From Tillus elongatus (lineage: Eukaryota > Arthropoda > Insecta > Coleoptera > Cleridae), in the NCBI GenBank assembly GCA_964006375.1, contig OZ023265.1, forward strand, positions 116,015,858 through 116,079,857: a DNA stretch of 64,000 bases, given 5' to 3'. A program made the translations under genes and the position numbers. Shown piece by piece: positions 1 through 10,984 of the stretch (within the stretch, counting starts at the first letter, position 1; every line of letters starts with the position of its first letter). Below the pieces are notes generated by a model. The model had not been told where the DNA came from. It saw nothing but the letters and a program-made list of their open reading frames with translations, and did not search any database.

Positions 1-142
1 ACGTCAATTTTAGAGAAAAAATGACATCCTGCAACGTAAAAACTTCACCCCCACATTAAACCCCCATCGAGTGATAGTTGCAACTCTAACATTTATCAAA
101 TAAGTTTATTTATTTAGTTATTTATTTATATGCATATATAAG

Positions 143-345
143 TACACTTGGAGAAACCCAAATCACCACAACACATATTTTTATAGACCTAACGATCAGT
201 TCGCTAATAACGTTAGTTTCATCATAAGATGAAAAAAATATCCTTCTGAATTTTTTCATCCTCTGATTAAGCTAACGTTGTTAGCGAAACGGTCGTTAGG
301 TCTTTAAAAAGATGTGTTGTGGTGATTTGGGTTTCTCCAAGTGTA
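143..345. repeat. Foldback element with about 100-bp inverted arms
   Basis: The left arm (from TACACTTGGAGAAACCC) and the right arm (ending GGGTTTCTCCAAGTGTA) are near-perfect reverse complements across the whole unit, leaving almost no loop. Each arm contains a GTTAGCGAAAC hairpin motif that fits a hammerhead ribozyme core (listed separately). No coding potential. It could be an inverted dimer of a small non-autonomous retroelement or a foldback MITE; the family is not recognised. Confidence 0.8.
257..303 (+). ncRNA. Hammerhead-ribozyme-like motif in foldback right arm
   Basis: Seen: CTGATTA (263-269, consensus CTGATGA), stem II GCTAAC/GTTAGC (271-276/280-285) with loop GTT, GAAA (286-289), a near-palindromic stem III ACGGTCGT, then T297 as the cleavage-site H17, and AGG (298-300) able to pair with CCT (260-262) as stem I. 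Two departures from consensus: G8 is T, and one extra A (270) lies before stem II. The opposite arm (about 187-233, minus strand) is more degenerate. Type I hammerheads with very short stem III are known from PLEs and retrozymes. Confidence 0.45.
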
Positions 346-392
346 GTTATCAGTGCTTATCACAGTTTCCAGTCTTCACATAGTGTATATGC

Positions 393-405
<13 letters not shown>

Positions 406-485
<80 letters not shown>
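406..485. repeat. (TA)n tract
   Basis: Pure TA dinucleotide run directly abutting the left end of the mariner-like element at 486. Confidence 0.98.
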
Positions 486-487
<2 letters not shown>

Positions 488-1060
488 TGTCCCACGTCGA
501 CTAATGTATTAGATTATTTCCGAAAATATACATTTTTGAGTGCTGAAAGTTTGTATACGGGGGTTTCCGAAGATGCTCTATTTAATGGAAATAAATTCCA
601 AAATGGCGGACTTCCGTTTACACCGTAAAACATCGTTATTTCAAATAGAATAGCCTGTATATTATTGCATTTTTAGAATACTCATCTAATTTTAGGTTAA
701 AAGTTATTCGGGTATGCTCTCCCTATCTTCAACTGTTTTCGAGTTATATCAATTTATTTCAGAATTCTGTTCAAGGGGAGGCTGACTTAATGAAGGGGAT
801 TTCGTGTCGTGTTAGGATGCTGAAAATTATTTAACTTGTCAGACACGTTCTAAGGCTATTAAGCTTCGACATGATTGTGAGGAAACATTGTTTCATATAC
901 AGGGTGTTTTGTAGGATGTATTAGAATTTGGTGTGTTTTAAACTAGAATAACTTCTTCTCATTGAATAGAGCAGATAATTATCTTTCAAGCTGCGTTAGC
1001 ATTCCCTATACCTAAAGTTAATAATTGTCGAGATATTTGCGGTTTACCAAAAAAAGACAA
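486..1060. repeat. Left terminal inverted repeat of mariner-like element
   Basis: Matches the reverse complement of 2378-2992 over nearly its whole length with scattered substitutions and a short indel near 940. The inner edge is at the TTTACCAAAAAAA motif. Confidence 0.85.
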
Positions 1061-1211
1061 ATTTAAGACTATGTCTAAAATCTGTATGAATTCTAAGAGT
1101 GCTATGTGATGTTTGACATTTTCACGTTTATTGTCAGTTTTATATTTCTGTCATTCACAACGTGAGTTATTCTGTCTTTGTTGTCTGAATTAATATGAAT
1201 TATACGTTATA

Positions 1212-2279
1212 ATGGATAATTCAAACGAACAATTGCTGAATTTATTTTATTTTCATGGAGAGTGCAACAGAATGGTCAGCAGAACATGTCGGCTGTTTAA
1301 TGATAATGATATCCCGAGTACTCGCCAATGACTGCGTTGAAATTCAGACGTTATGAAACCAATTTCTTGAGAACGGAAAGTTGCACGATTAAACAAACAT
1401 CAAGATCAGTTCCAGTTACAGAAGACGAAGACACACAAATTTCTGTGTTGTCTTATTTCGAAGCTCATCCAAAGGCGTCAATACGTTCAGCTGAACATGA
1501 CATGAACATAGCACGTTCCTCCATACAGATAATATTGTCCAAGCATAAGATGCATAATTATAAATTTATAAGTGTACAGGCTCTGGAACCGAACGACCCA
1601 TCCCACCGAATTGAATTTTGTCACACTCTCCTTGAAAGACACCGAAACGATCCTTTATATCTGAAAAGCAAATTCGGACCGACGAAACAAAAATGTCCCA
1701 TGAAGGAATATTTAATAGACATAATATTCACTACTGGGCTCAAGACAATCCTCATCTCAAAAGAAAACGCTGTTTTCAGAGAAAATTCAGCCTCAACTTG
1801 TTTGCTCTTGTGATGCATAATAAAATATCGTACTGCATTTACGATAATAATCTGACAGCTGTGCAATACCTAGAGATTTTGCGAACCACTGTCTCTGATT
1901 TCTTGGGCAATTTACCACTTACTGCGTATGTGAATTGTTGGTATCAACTATATGGGGCTCCTGCGCATTATTCAGCAGAGGTGAGAGGCTTTTTAAATTA
2001 TGAATTCGGAGAGAGGTGGATGGGACGTGGCAGAACATACAATTTGCCCCACGGTCGCCCGACCTCACGCCTCTGGATTTTTACCTATGGTGTAAATTGA
2101 AATCAGTTGTTTATGCGACTCCAGTCAACACTAGGGAAAACCTTGAAGATAGAGTCCGTAATTATTTGGATAATATTGATCCCCCGGAAATACGGCATAC
2201 AACAAGTAAAGGAGTTGTAATACGCTTAGAGCGATGTATTAGTGTGAATGGTACACAATTTAAACAATATCAATCATGA
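1212..2279 (+). pseudogene. DUF4817/mariner-type transposase relic
   Basis: Reading starts at ATG 1212 (MDNSNEQLLNLFYFHGECNR, the DUF4817 helix-turn-helix start) and continues through three frames with breaks near 1328, 1660 and 2016-2040. Recognisable blocks are the HTH (ARSSIQIILSKHKMHNYKF), NRHNIHYWAQDNPH after the first catalytic Asp (TDETK, 1681), the second block GAPAH, and SPDLTPLDF near the C-terminus. In the second block the expected Asp of DGAPAH is Tyr (TAT), so a catalytic residue is lost as well as the frame. The total span (about 355 codons) is the normal length for this family. Non-functional; any activity would have to come from a relative. Confidence 0.85.
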
Positions 2280-2377
2280 GTTTCTTGGCTAGTCATAATC
2301 ATTTTCAACTTTCAATACTTTTGGTTATTCTCAGTTATTAGTTGAAATTTCATAAATGTTAAATTAAATTTTTTTTT

Positions 2378-2992
2378 GGTAAACCGCAAGTATCTCGACA
2401 ATTATCAACTTTAGGTATAGGGAATGCTAATACAGTTTGAAAGAGAATTATCTGCTCTATTCAATAAGAAGATAATATACAGGATATTCTATTTGAAATA
2501 AATGAGTTATTCTAGTTTAAAGCACACCAAATTCTTATACATCCTACAAAATACCCTGTGTATGAAACAATTTTTCCTCACAATCATGTCGAAGCTTAAA
2601 GGCCTTGGAACGTGTCTGACAAATTAAAGAATTTTCAGCAACCCAGCATGACACGAAATCACCTTCATTAAGTTAGCCTCCCCTTGAACAGAATTCTCAA
2701 ATAAATTGACATAACTCGAAAACAGTTGAAGATAGGGAGAGCATACCTTAATAACTTTTAACCTAGAATTAGGTGAATATTCTAAAAATGCAATAATATA
2801 CAAGGTGTTCTATTTGATATAACGATGTTTATATCTGTTTACGGTGTAACCGAAAGTCCGCCATTTTGGAAATTATTTCCGTTAAATAGAGCATCTTCGG
2901 AAACCCCTATATACAAATTTTCAGCACTCAAAAATGTATATTTTCAGAAATAATCTAATACTTTACTCGACGTGGGACAGCCTGTATATACA
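2378..2992. repeat. Right terminal inverted repeat of mariner-like element
   Basis: Reverse complement of the left repeat (486-1060), with an extra AT-rich segment around 2474-2510. Confidence 0.85.
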
Positions 2993-3239
2993 TTTATTGT
3001 TGATTAAGCTCAAATATACAGTTTGTAACATTAAAATACAGATTCCTTAGACAGCATTTAGTTATGTTTTACTTAGCATCGCTTTACAAAAATGTTATGC
3101 AGTAAAAAAATGTAAAATGAACATATTTGATATAATTAAACTCATATTTTACATTTTGATGCATATAACTACAAACACTGTATATATAATAATTATAATC
3201 ACAAAATAAATAGTAGGGTTTCAAATTGATTCAAAGCTT
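2993..3239. other. No recognisable feature
   Basis: AT-rich sequence without ORFs or clear repeats. Confidence 0.5.
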
Positions 3240-4020
3240 CCACATCTCTACGATAACCTACCCTCCGCAGAAACACATTCTCATTAAATGAATTTAGGGC
3301 GACCTAAGCACTTGACCACAAAGAAATTATTTGTCTTTCTGTACCTATAAATTTCTGAACATTATATTACTAGAGTTTTAATGAAAAAATGTCAACGTCG
3401 GCCAAATCACCCCTCATTTATCCCCTACCCCCTGAATCTTAACCAAAAACAATTCGAAGCGTTCCTTTGTTGGATTCTAACTAGATACCAAATTTAAAGA
3501 CGATATATCAGTTCGTTCAACAGTTATTGCGCCTACTAACAGATAAACGTACTGGCCGACAGACCGACAGACAAAAAAAATTCGTTTCAGAATCAAGTTT
3601 TCTAAATGTATTGAGATTTTTGACACCGTCTTAGCAAAAAAAATGAAATTTGTTTCACCCATATTCAACCCCCACACATGTAACCCCTAATTTAATTTCG
3701 GCGCATAACACCAAATGTTTGATGAAACTGAAAGTTTTCTAATAAACAAACCCTAAAACGTTATATTACTCGAGTTTTAACGAAAAATCTAAATTTTTCA
3801 CCAACCCACCCCCCATTCATCCCCTTCGCCATGGAGCGATTTTACCCAAAAACAATTCGAACCGTTCGTTGATCGATTGCTAACTGTATGCCAAATTTGA
3901 AGACGATATCTCAATTTGTTCTGAATTTATCGTGGCTACAATCAGGCAGACATACAGACCGACAGACCTACAGACTGAGAGGCCGATAGACTGACAGAAA
4001 CTGCGTTGCGTAGTATTTTT
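3240..4020 (-). repeat. Interspersed repeat family A
   Basis: Reverse-complement match to 21310-22130, with partial matches at 36770-37140 and 39050-39345. Shared marks are CAAAAACAATTCGAA, the GACAGACCGACAGAC run and GTTATATTACTCGAG. There is no coding capacity; it contains internal near-repeats of about 400 bp. Probably a non-autonomous repeat of unknown class. Confidence 0.75.
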
Positions 4021-4021
4021 T

Positions 4022-5440
4022 CAACGTAACCATTCCAGGTTAGCTTAGAGTCCAATACGACCCCAAGATATTTTATCTACCTGGTCATTGGGATGTTTCT
4101 ACCATATACAGTGAGAGTTCTGTGGCTGTCCCACTTCCTCCTCCTCGTAAACGGTATGACGGTTGTTTTCTCGGGGGCTCACCCCGAGCGCTTGGACAAC
4201 CGTCCACCTTTCCAACACTTTCAGTGCTGTCTGCATACGCTCCCACGCTGATTGTGTAACCTTTCCTCGGACTATGATGACAATGCCGTCTGAATAGCCC
4301 TGTACCTCGTCTCCTGAGAGCCTCCCTAGCAGACCGTCCACGACTAGGCACCAGAGCAGGGGAAACAGAACGCTCCCCCGGGGATTTGAATGGCTTGAAG
4401 CTGTTAATGGTCCATCTGATTTTACTCCAAGTAACCACCTCTTTAGCGACTGTCCAGTCTACTCTAGATGCCCACCTGTACGGCGTCTGTATTTCTGAGT
4501 GTTTCCAGTCCGGAGGTGATTGGTTTATTATGTTGCAACCGGGGAAGTGCGTCTGTAGTAAAACTTCCATAGTTTGCTCCCCCTAACTTGTAAAGCCTCC
4601 CGTGGATACTCTAAAGGAGCCTATGTTTGTCTAAGTGCCCTTGAACAGGATCTTGTCTAGTCGCGCTCTCTCGGATGTGTTCTGCACTTCCTCACAGTGC
4701 CTCCTCCAGGACTCCTCCCTGGCGTCCCTCAGTCGTTTGCCATGCTCCCGACCTTTTGGCGTTGAACCGCTTACGAACCTGCATCCTCTTTTGCCTGAGG
4801 TCCTCATTTCACCACGGGACGTTCTTGGTGGACGCTCTCATTTTCAGGGGGCAGTTGGGGTTATAGGTCGAGGTGATTGCGTCTTGCATTTGTGCTGCCA
4901 CAATCTCGAGGTCTATTGAATTGTCTATGGTACTCTTAACCCCCCGCAGTTCCACTGCTAGGTCTGCCCTGTAGGCTTCCCAGTCCGCCTTGCGAGGGTC
5001 CTGGTACCATACCGTTTGTCTTTTGACTTTGGGGATTTCAAACCGGATGTATCTGTGGTCTGAGCTACTCACTTCCCCAGACAAAGCCACCCAGAAACTG
5101 GGTGGAAACTGTTAGATCTAAAACTACCTCACGCCGTGTTGTGACGAAGGTCGGTTTATTACCTCCATTCAATATGTCTAAAGGAAATTTCATAAAGAAT
5201 TGTATAAGTCCCCTGGAAGATAGGCCGATCCGACAGTGATGTCACTCGGCCCATCCCCTCCTCCACATCGGATTTTGATCGTTGCCCGGTCCCTGGAACA
5301 GAAATTCATTAAAGGCAGAAACTCTATCCCTTCCCTGAGAAAAATGCAGGCCCTCGGTTTCTCGCTGGATCTGTTGTAGATAGCTTTCCAGCAGCTCCGC
5401 CGAGTCCCTTGATCTCCCCTTTTATAGGAGTACGGTTTCT
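4022..5440 (-). pseudogene. LINE ORF2 relic (endonuclease + RT)
   Basis: Minus-strand pieces in different frames. One encodes the end of an apurinic-type endonuclease with a SSDHRYIRFE motif (about 5020-5065). Upstream, GGNKPTFVTTRREVVLD (about 5130-5180) belongs to the same domain. The RT palm piece (4099-4341) reads VDGLLGRLSGDEVQGYSDG, where the usual YADD box is YSDG, so the catalytic pair is lost. Stops and frameshifts separate the pieces, and the thumb/C-terminal region is missing. Closest in style to R1-clade LINEs; the assignment is from motifs only. Confidence 0.7.
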
Positions 5441-5448
5441 CAGAGCCA

Positions 5449-6512
5449 TCAGTAGTCCGGCCGTGGCTGCCCTACTGTGTCATCAAATCCCGGTTGCTTC
5501 CCCAGTGGGCGGAAGCTAACCCTTCCCAGGCCGCAGAATGCCATGAAGGAGGTTCCTTCAAGGGCTCTGTAAGACTCCTGGTCGATCAAGAAGGCGAGAG
5601 TCTGCCCTTTCTCCTCTGCCTTCCTGCTTAGAACCAACCAGCGTTGTGTCCCCAGTTCACGGTTCTGGATCTTCAGTCTTCTGACCACCGTCTCTTGCGG
5701 TACGGTGTCAAGGATCCGTACGAGGACCTTGCGTCTCTTTGGAAGTTCCTTGGGTTCGTCGGCTGTTAATTCCGCCCCTTCCCAAATCTAACGGAGGCCC
5801 CCGATCGTTTTCCGCAGCCAGTCTCGCGACTGTAGGCCGGCACAGGTTGTCCAGATGATGCCTACCGCCAGGCGCGCCCGGTGGAACTGAGACGGGCTCT
5901 CCTCTTCCCGAATAGAGTCCACCGCAGCTACCAACGCAGCCTGGATCAGGTCCGCCTTCCCCTGGTCTAGCGTGACCTCAGGATGGCGTCTGTCAATCAC
6001 CGCCATCCCTAGGCCCTCCGCAGACTCCGTATACGAGCCAGTCTGCGCCGGTGTTCTGGCCCTGGCCCTTTTGGGACGTCTGTCTGTAGTGGGAGTGCTA
6101 GAGCCCGAGCGCGCCCTCTTCTAGCTCGCACTTTCCTCCTGCATCTTTACAGGTTTCGCCATTTTCTGCGCCCTCCGGAGCTTCTTTCTTTGCGCCCCGG
6201 AAAGACGCTTGGACTGCCGGGTCCGTCCCTCTACCCCTGCAGTAGGGTCCTCACTGGTGAAGGAACTCCAGAGTCCGCGGACCTCGCCGCTCTCCGGTGG
6301 GACCCAGCCTCCAGCTTGGGTGTCGGGGACAGGTCCGTGGCCGAAGCAACGCCCTGACACTCCGTATATACGTCGGTCGTGAGACATCCAGAGTCCGCGG
6401 ACGCTGCCGCCCCATGGCTTGTCTCCGTTTCCGGAATAGATTCAAGGCACGAGTCTGTAGCTGGAGCCACTCCTCGAGCCTCATTGGTTTTGTTTTTGTT
6501 TGTCTTCTTCAT
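5449..6512 (-). pseudogene. LINE ORF1 relic with DUF4780-like domain
   Basis: Start at 6512 (MKKTNKNKTNEARG). A frameshift near 6240 moves into the frame that runs to 5449, interrupted by in-frame stops at 6121 and 5788. The N-terminal third is low-complexity and rich in Ala, Thr and Arg. The C-terminal part (QSRDWLRKTIGGL, then ELPKRRKVLVRI and QTLAFLIDQESYRALE) resembles the DUF4780 domain common in insect LINE ORF1 proteins and thought to bind nucleic acid. It sits immediately 5' of the endonuclease/RT relic, as expected for an ORF1-ORF2 LINE. No CCHC knuckle is visible. Confidence 0.65.
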
Positions 6513-6530
6513 GTTGTTCCCACGTGAATG

Positions 6531-7052
6531 GTGGAAATACTGTCCATACCATCAGAACCCCCTGCGTGGTTCAAGGCGGGTTACTCTGGAGGGTTGCCCG
6601 GTACTCCAGAGGTTCCGGTCACGACACCACCACCCTGGTGCCATCCGTCCCTAGGCACAGGTCACGTGACTCCGTGGATTGGGAAAGTTTTCTCGACCTC
6701 CACGTCTAGATACGTCATGTTTAGTTATAAGCAGGGACACATCGTGCAGGATGTGGACTTCACCGCGCATGACGGTAGTGAGCAAAGCTTCATCGAAAGC
6801 TCATGTTGTTGTTTCCGCTTCCTCAGCTTGCCTCCTGGAGTCCTTTGGCCCTCGACTCCTCGACCCCTACTGCTAGAGTTAGATTTTAAATTTAATGCAT
6901 GGCAAAATAATATTGTTGTTATTGTGATTGATTGCCTCCTTAATTCACTATACAATATTTGAATCTGACAACCATGTGCAGCTAAACGTGTTTATTGAGT
7001 AGCTGAAAGACAAAATAAAACAATATCAACAGATACTGAGATAACAAGAAAA
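6531..7052. other. Possible LINE 5' UTR, then unassigned sequence
   Basis: 6531-6880 is GC-richer and continues the LINE composition. 6880-7052 is AT-rich with no recognisable feature. Confidence 0.4.
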
Positions 7053-7375
7053 TGTTCGGGACGCAGCAAGTGCGTTATGGTAGCGAATTTTCATTAAATG
7101 CTTCAAATTTGAATAACTCAATTTTCTATAAACTTATAAAGTTGATTTTTTTATGTAGCAAGGTTTTTCACAAGGCCACATATCCAGAAAAGTTCATCAA
7201 AATGTCTTTCTAATTCTCGGAGCTAAAATTTTTTTCGCAAGAAAACTCAAAATTTTCCCGGAAAACCTTTTCCGATTTTTCTGGCTAACGAACTAGTTTT
7301 AGCCACTAAGAAAATAAAGATTTTTGCCAAGTTTGATCAAAATCGGTTAATAACTTTTTGGCTTATCGTGTGGTT

Positions 7376-7387
<12 letters not shown>
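7053..7387 (-). repeat. Family B repeat, truncated copy
   Basis: Begins GGGACGCAGCAAGTGCGTTA (reverse of the family B end seen at 16948, 27546 and 60860) and runs through GGAAAACCTTTTCCGATTTT to a (TA)n tract, as in full copies. Confidence 0.75.

Positions 7388-7456
<69 letters not shown>
7388..7456. repeat. (TA)n tract
   Basis: TA run forming the left border of the paired Penelope-like elements; also the internal TA of the truncated family B copy. Confidence 0.98.
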
Positions 7457-7461
<5 letters not shown>

Positions 7462-7539
7462 GTTCAGAAAGATTTCCGCGGTCTTTAATGTGAGACATGC
7501 TTGGTTCTCGGGTTAAACCGCGTCCAGAACTTATGGAAA

Positions 7540-7582
7540 CTCGACGTTTCGGCTCCTGTTTTGGAGCCATTTTCAAGAGGTA
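7540..7582 (-). ncRNA. PLE hammerhead-like hairpin (3' pseudo-LTR)
   Basis: Minus strand: GGCTCC, loop, GGAGCC, then GAAACGTCGAG. This matches stem II, GAAAC and the GTC cleavage triplet of the compact hammerheads reported in PLE pseudo-LTRs. The CUGAUGA box is degenerate (CTTGAAAAT), so cleavage is doubtful. Same motif at 10940-10985 (minus) and 13577-13615 (plus). Confidence 0.4.
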
Positions 7583-8281
7583 AAGGAAATATGTAAGGAC
7601 ACTCTAAGGCCTCAATCTGCCTACTCCTTAGAGTGATGGACAAAGGTGGGTAAAGGAAATATGTAAGGACACTCTAAGGCCTCAATCTGCCTACTCCTTA
7701 GAGTGATGGACAAAGGTGGGTAAAGGAAATATGTAAGGACACTCTAAGGCCTCAATCTGCCTACTCCTTAGAGTGATGGACAAAGGTGGGTAAAGGAAAT
7801 ATGTAAGGACACTCTAAGGCCTCAATCTGCCTACTCCTTAGAGTGATGGACAAAGGTGGGTAAAGGAAATATGTAAGGACACTCTAAGGCCTCAATCTGC
7901 CTACTCCTTAGAGTGATGGACAAAGGTGGGTAAAGGAAATATGTAAGGACACTCTAAGGCCTCAATCTGCCTACTCCTTAGAGTGCTGGACAAAGGTGGG
8001 TAAAGGAAATATGTAAGGACACTCTAAGGCCTCAATCTGCCTACTCCTTAGAGTGGTGGACAAAGGTGGGTAAAGGAAATTATGTAAGGACACTCTAAGG
8101 CCTCAGTCTGCCTACTCCTTAGAGTGATGGACAAAGGTGGGTAAAGGAAATATGTAAGGAGACTCTAAGGCCTCAATCTGCCTACTCCTTAGAGTGGTGG
8201 ACAAAGGTAGGTAAAGGAAATATGTAAGGACACTCTAAGGCCTCAATCTGCCTACTCCTTAGAGCGGTGGATAAAGGTAGG
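7580..8281. repeat. 70-bp tandem array, 10 units
   Basis: Ten head-to-tail units of TAAAGGAAATATGTAAGGAC... with period 70, differing by single bases (one unit has an extra T). Each unit contains an inverted pair CACTCTAAGG/CCTTAGAGTG. The array lies at the 3' end of PLE copy 1, and the ORF stop falls in its last unit. Confidence 0.95.
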
Positions 8282-9620
8282 TTGGGTTGTTGTAGCTCGA
8301 TTACGGGGCCTCAATCTGCCTACTCCCCAAATCTCGCCGGAGATCGTCTGTGAGGTCTCAGTGTGTTCAACCCTAGGCCTCAGAGAGATCTGGCAGTTCG
8401 TTGTAAGTCTTGTCTTATATATGTCGTTCCGTCTACCTGTTGCGTCATCAGTGAAAGTACTGGGGTCACCGTCAATTAAGTGGGGGGCTTTGGTCACGGT
8501 ATCTAGAGGAAGATTAAGAGGGTCACCGGCATTTGTTACGGCAGATAATGATGCAATAAAATTGTCTGTGGAATTTATTTCCTTTTTGTGTGTTTGTAAA
8601 GAAGATATAATAGGTTTCCAAGTAGTCGGAAGGCGAAGACCATCATCTCTCTTATTTAAACAATCGGGACGTTTTTCAATCTCGATTGCTTCGCGGATAA
8701 TTCTCGTTTTGAAATTGTAAACCGGTGCTATTGTTTTGGCATTATCGAGGTCTATTTTGTGCCCTGTATGAATATGATGCATGGCCAGCGCCGATGAGTG
8801 GTCGGATTTTCTAACTGCGAGGGTGTGTTCGTATATTCTATTGTGGATGCGTCTGTTTGTTTGTCCTACGTAAGTTCGGGAACAGTCGGAACAAGGAATT
8901 TCGTAAACTCCGTGGGATTCGTTTGGAATCGTATCCTTGGGAGTTTTTATAAGACTTGACAGTTTTTGGTCTGTTGTGAATACGATTTTGATATTATGGG
9001 TTCGGAAAATTCGGCTGATTTTGTCGGTGACACCTTTAATGTGTGGTAAAAACGCTGTGTGTTGTGGTGTGGAGGCTGTTTGTTCTTGTTGTGGTGTAGT
9101 GGTTTGTTGTTGTGCGTTTCTAATGTTTCGTAGTATGTGATTGTTGTCGTATCCGTTTTCTAGCAATGTCTGTCTTAAAAAGTTTAATTCTGTTTGTTTG
9201 TTGTTGTTGTCCGTTAGTCTAAGGGATCGTGTTACTAATGTTCGAATCACGGAATTTAGTTGCGATGGGTGATGGTGAGATTGGGCGTTAAGATATCGAT
9301 TAGTGTGGGTTGGTTTTCGGTAGACAGTGTAAGAAAATCCTCTGACTGGGTTTTTAGTGATGCGTACATCTAAGAAAGGCAAAGAAAAATTATTTTCCAT
9401 TTCCATGGTGAACTGAATTTGGGGGTTGATGTTATTTAGGTAAGAAAGGAATTCGTCTAGAGATTCTTTGCCGTGTGGCCAGACAGCGAAAATGTGGTCA
9501 ACGTATCTTAACCAACACGTTGGTTTAAGTTGGGATGAATTGAGGGCTTGTGTCTCGAAGTTTTCCATGAAAATGTTGGCCAATGCAGGAGAGAGGGGTG
9601 AACCCATTGGAGCACCTCGA
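8252..9620 (-). pseudogene. PLE RT C-terminal half + GIY-YIG endonuclease (copy 1)
   Basis: 451-codon open frame beginning MGSPLSPALANIFMENFE (RT motif B region). The catalytic box reads YVDH instead of YVDD, so the second Asp is lost. After RT motifs to about residue 110 and a linker rich in Gln and Thr, the endonuclease has GVYEIPC (about residue 234) and TYVGQT (about 248), the GIY...YIG core, followed by NRIYEH and a conserved REAIEIEKRP. The frame is open to the 70-bp array. It continues, with a frame change, from the N-terminal half (9660-10982). Compared with copy 2 it differs by only a few residues. Confidence 0.85.
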
Positions 9621-9659
9621 ACTTGTTTGTAAAATTTGTTTTGAAAAAGGAAATAAGTG

Positions 9660-10982
9660 TTAGATGTGCAGTGTTCTACAAGGGCTAAGGTATCGTGGGA
9701 AATTTTGTGTGTTAACTAGGATGTCGTTTTGAGAAATGGTGTTGTTTTGAAGAAGGTCGATGAAATGGGTGGAGTTTTTGACATCGGATGTAGCGTTTTC
9801 TACTAATGGTTGGAGAGTTTTGGCTAGATGTTTTGCAAGTTTTTGTGTGGGTGAACGGTGGGCACTTACGATGGGGCGAAGGGAAATATCAGGCTTATGG
9901 ATTTTCGGGAGACCGTATTTTCTAGGGATGCGAGATGATTTTTCGCGGGGGATTAGTTCTTTTTTGAGGTCAGGATTGAGTTGGGAGTTGTTGATGATAG
10001 TTTTGGTTTTCTTTTCCAGATAAGTTGTAGGGTCGTTAGGGATTTGTTTGTAGTCTGTGTTGTTTAGTATATTGTCCATCTTTTGTATGTAGTCTGTTTT
10101 GTCAAGTATGACTGTAGCGTTGCCTTTGTCTGCTGGTAGTATTATAATTTCTGTGTTTCGGTTTAGGTCTCTGATTGACTGTCGTTCGTGAGGAGAAAGG
10201 TTGGGAGGTGGAGGTTTGGCAGAACGTAATATCCTGGCAATGTCTTGTCTCGTAATTTCAGCTTCGTCAGTCGGTAAGTGTGTTATCGCATCTTCTGATT
10301 GAGAAATTATCTTTTCTGTTGGGATGAATTTAGGGGTTGGTGCAAAATTAAAACCTTTGGATAGGACTTTGATGGCGACGTCACTTATGGTGGAATTTGA
10401 AAGGTTGTGAACTACTATAGGAGGATTGGCATTATGTGTGTGTTGTGTGAGATTTTTGTTGTCTAGAAGCTGCTGTAATTTTCTTTTTTGTACGTCTGTC
10501 TTTTGTTGTGTAACATGTTCTGATTTATTATGTGAGAATCTGTCTAGAGTGTCCCAAAGTGTAGGGTGTATTTTGTATGTGTGTATTTTTATGTACGTGT
10601 CGTAAAGCAGTGTGTTGGTAGTATTAAGGTGTCGTCTTGTCTCGTGAATGGAATTTCTAAGGAGAGCAAAGCCTGTTCGTTTTAAAATGTTGGAGACGTT
10701 ATGTGATTTGGTGTGATGTTTAAGTTGAAAAGATTTTGGGACCACGTGATGATCACGGCAGGCTTTTAGAAAGGTGAGGTCACAAAGGAGACGGGATTTG
10801 CGGATAAGGAGTTTGGTGAAAATTTTGGTAGAAGATAAAAGTTCCTCCCCGTAGAGGCGAATTAAATGTTCAGAAAGATTTCCGCGGTCTTTAATGTGAG
10901 ACATGCTTGGTTCTCGGGTTAAACCGCGTCCAGAATTTATGGAAACTCGACGTTTCGGCTCCTGTTTTGGAGCCATTTTCAA
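9660..10982 (-). pseudogene. PLE N-terminal region and RT fingers (copy 1), motif A deleted
   Basis: 440-codon frame starting in the hammerhead-like repeat (MKMAPKQEPKRRVS), with an N-terminal domain, [19 protein letters not shown] and [12 protein letters not shown] (PLE RT motifs 1-2). After NDILV the sequence jumps directly to [16 protein letters not shown] in another frame. The block that should carry motif A (SFDVxSLF) is absent, so the first catalytic Asp is lost and the two halves are out of frame. The same junction occurs in copy 2. Family knowledge: EN(+) PLEs encode a single protein of about 800-900 residues. Confidence 0.8.
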
Positions 10983-10984
10983 GA

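Larger units (their letters stand above)
486..2992 (+). mobile_element. Mariner-like DNA transposon with long inverted repeats
   Basis: The element starts AGGTGTCCCACGTCGA and ends TCGACGTGGGACAGCCT next to TA, as expected for TA-targeting Tc1/mariner elements. Inverted repeats are about 575-615 bp and enclose a decayed DUF4817-type transposase gene on the plus strand. The right flank reads TATATA without the long TA run seen on the left. Confidence 0.85.
4022..6530 (-). mobile_element. R1/jockey-type LINE, truncated and broken
   Basis: Minus-strand order is ORF1 (DUF4780-like), endonuclease, reverse transcriptase. The copy is GC-richer than its surroundings. The RT is cut off at about 4022, where family A sequence begins, so the C-terminal part and 3' UTR are absent. 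The GC-rich stretch 6530-6880 may be its 5' UTR. Confidence 0.75.

Noticed and set aside
353..628. Open frames rich in alternating Ile and Tyr across the TA tracts
   Set aside because: They are translations of (TA)n runs in every frame and strand, with no other protein signal.
6297..6962. Several plus-strand ORFs opposite the LINE ORF1
   Set aside because: They are shadows of the GC-rich minus-strand LINE, whose protein motifs are recognisable.
7580..8281. Array resembling a CRISPR
   Set aside because: Units are contiguous 70-bp copies without unique spacers, in a eukaryotic PLE context.
8361..9140. Plus-strand ORFs opposite the PLE GIY-YIG protein
   Set aside because: Shadow frames; the mirrored shadows appear in copy 2 as well.
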